Source of the DNA: SZUA-370 sp034003955 | GTDB taxonomy: Bacteria > Spirochaetota > Spirochaetia > Treponematales > UBA12059 | Length of the DNA stretch: 32,338 nt | Direction of reading: 5' to 3' | NCBI GenBank assembly: GCA_034003955.1 | Contig: JAVEXO010000028.1 | Span: forward strand, 1-32,338 | Shown: positions 31,515 through 32,338 of the stretch, piece after piece | Layout: each line of letters opens with the position of its first letter | Position numbering within the stretch: the stretch's first letter is position 1 | Notes under the pieces: generated by a model | The model's input: only the letters and a program-made list of their open reading frames with translations | The model's database searches: none | Told to the model about the DNA's origin: nothing | Position numbers and translations under genes: made by a program

Positions 31515-31948
31515 GCGAGCTCTTCCTCTAAGAATGAGCCTGTTATGCTGATGGTCCTTGAACCGTCTGTTTCTGGCTCTATAGCAACGATCACGGCATC
31601 CCCCGGTATCGCTTCTGCTACTCGTTCGCTCCACTCCACGGCGCAGACGCCGTCTCCAAAAAAATATCTGTCTGCGTCTAACTGGGTCAGTTCGAGGGCC
31701 GATGAAAGGCGGTATGCATCAAAATGATAGAAGGGCAACCTGCCATTGTATTCCTGTATGAGTGTATATGTTGGGCTCGTCACGGTCTCCTTGACACCTA
31801 GACCGCGTGCTATGCCACGGCACATGGCGGTCTTGCCTGCACCGAGCCCGCCTCTGAAGGCTATAACCGTTTTGGCCGGAGCTATCCTGCCAATCCTCTC
31901 ACCCAGGGCTTCTGTAGCCTCGACATCCGCGCAGACAAGATGGATCAG
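31511..31948 (-). CDS. tsaE: TsaE, t6A synthesis ATPase, apparently starting at CTG
   Basis: The 145-residue product contains the P-loop 'GGLGAGKT' (33-40), then 'SPTYTLIQEYNG' and 'HFDAYRLSSALEL', which identify TsaE. The first ATG in frame (31825) lies after the P-loop and cannot be the true start. Upstream, the frame has no ATG, GTG or TTG before it becomes shared with the preceding gene. A CTG at 31948 overlaps that gene's stop as CTGA, parallel to ATGA overlaps elsewhere, and follows GAGAGGAG at a seven-base spacing. The resulting N-terminus 'IHLVCADVEATEALGERIG' has the usual TsaE length and sense. An ATT or ATA start is the less attractive alternative. Confidence 0.88.
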   Translation of the reverse strand: MIHLVCADVEATEALGERIGRIAPAKTVIAFRGGLGAGKTAMCRGIARGLGVKETVTSPTYTLIQEYNGRLPFYHFDAYRLSSALELTQLDADRYFFGDGVCAVEWSERVAEAIPGDAVIVAIEPETDGSRTISITGSFLEEELA

Positions 31949-32205
31949 GGAAGTGCTCCTCTCTTGTCCAAGTCTGTTATGAAGAGCTTGAGTTTGTAAA
32001 CAAATGGCATAACGGGGTAATCCAGGTCTTCCGTGACGGTCGCACTCACGTCTATAGAACCTGTCGGTTTGTGCTCAAGGACGAATTCCACCGGTATACT
32101 CTTAGTCTGGTTCATTATCTCGAAGACGGCCTGAGCCTTGAACTCTCTTCGATAATATAGGTGAGATTCTTTTCTCGAGACACCGGTTAGGTCGACTATC
32201 TTCAT
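31945..32205 (-). CDS. Small conserved-looking protein upstream of tsaE, unknown function
   Basis: The 86-residue product is soluble and beta-rich ('REFKAQAVFEIMNQTKSIPV', 'EFVLEHKPTGSIDVSATVTE', 'MPFVYKLKLFITDLDKRG'). Treponema genomes, from memory, carry a small uncharacterised gene in this place before tsaE, but I cannot assign a family. ATG 32205 has no ribosome site. The same frame stays open and protein-like for 15 codons upstream before TAA at 32251-32253, so the start is uncertain. Its stop overlaps the inferred tsaE start by four bases. Confidence 0.7.
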   Translation of the reverse strand: MKIVDLTGVSRKESHLYYRREFKAQAVFEIMNQTKSIPVEFVLEHKPTGSIDVSATVTEDLDYPVMPFVYKLKLFITDLDKRGALP

Positions 32206-32250
32206 GGTGAAATTGTAGATGCGGCGCTTGATTGGGTCAAGTGAGAACCA

Positions 32251-32338
32251 TTAATCATAGCCATATACCATGGCCCTGATCTCGTTTACCGTCTTTCGCG
32301 AAATACGAACGAATTTCACATGCATGATGGAACTATTC
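32251..32338 (-). CDS. Possible 3' end of an upstream gene, cut by the window edge
   Basis: A frame open to the window edge reads 'HVKFVRISRKTVNEIRAM' and ends at TAA 32253-32251. Only about 28 codons are visible, so product and even coding status are uncertain. It would precede the small gene at 32205 in the same operon. ATG overlapping the stop (TAATG) opens only four codons. Confidence 0.35.
   Translation of the reverse strand, partial: NSSIMHVKFVRISRKTVNEIRAMVYGYD

Overview
The window looks like chromosomal DNA of a spirochaete, probably on the Treponema/Rectinemataceae side. This is inferred from gene content, not from a search. The pointers are a Tro-type metal permease followed by a DtxR-family TroR repressor, an HU-like protein with a DUF4469-type C-terminus, an mglBAC sugar transporter, and a compact tsaE-tsaB-HD-GYP run. 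Genes are dense, many neighbours are joined by 4-base stop/start overlaps, and there is no sign of phage, insertion sequence or CRISPR. The stretch around 1490-3050 is visibly richer in A+T than the rest.

Layout. 1-1462: end of a metal ABC permease and troR. 1568-1786: a small five-cysteine protein. 1824-2942 (minus): an exported glycosidase-like protein. 3055-4890: an ECF sigma factor, a one-pass membrane protein and an eight-helix membrane protein made of two MotA/ExbB-like halves. This is the least familiar gene set in the window. 4985-8726: a DUF2238-like membrane protein, the HU-like protein and peptidyl-dipeptidase Dcp, whose promoter suggests a leaderless mRNA. 8753-9742 (minus): a Gfo/Idh/MocA oxidoreductase.

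9847-19110 is a sugar module. An AraC-type response regulator, a YesM-type kinase and a galactose-binding-protein-like lipoprotein form a probable three-component sensor. mglB, mglA and mglC follow, and then a KDPG aldolase fused to a VOC-like domain. Both binding proteins keep the same sugar-contact residues, so the lipoprotein probably reports the transporter's substrate to the kinase. Strong hairpins between mglB and mglA would favour excess MglB.

19118-25026 holds an AlaDh/PNT-family dehydrogenase (minus), a polysaccharide-deacetylase-like protein, a large flavin/iron-sulfur oxidoreductase (minus) with an Asp in place of one cluster cysteine, a divergent TetR regulator with a palindromic operator candidate, and a methyltransferase (minus).

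25165-29203 is an ECF vitamin transporter (fused EcfA-EcfA, EcfT, S component) running into a divergent type III pantothenate kinase. Pantothenate is therefore the likely substrate. A tRNA with CAT anticodon follows, with a consensus promoter and terminator.

29393-32338: a small unknown protein overlaps the end of a minus-strand operon (small unknown protein, tsaE, tsaB, HD-GYP phosphodiesterase). tsaE has no ATG, GTG or TTG in the right place and appears to start at CTG.
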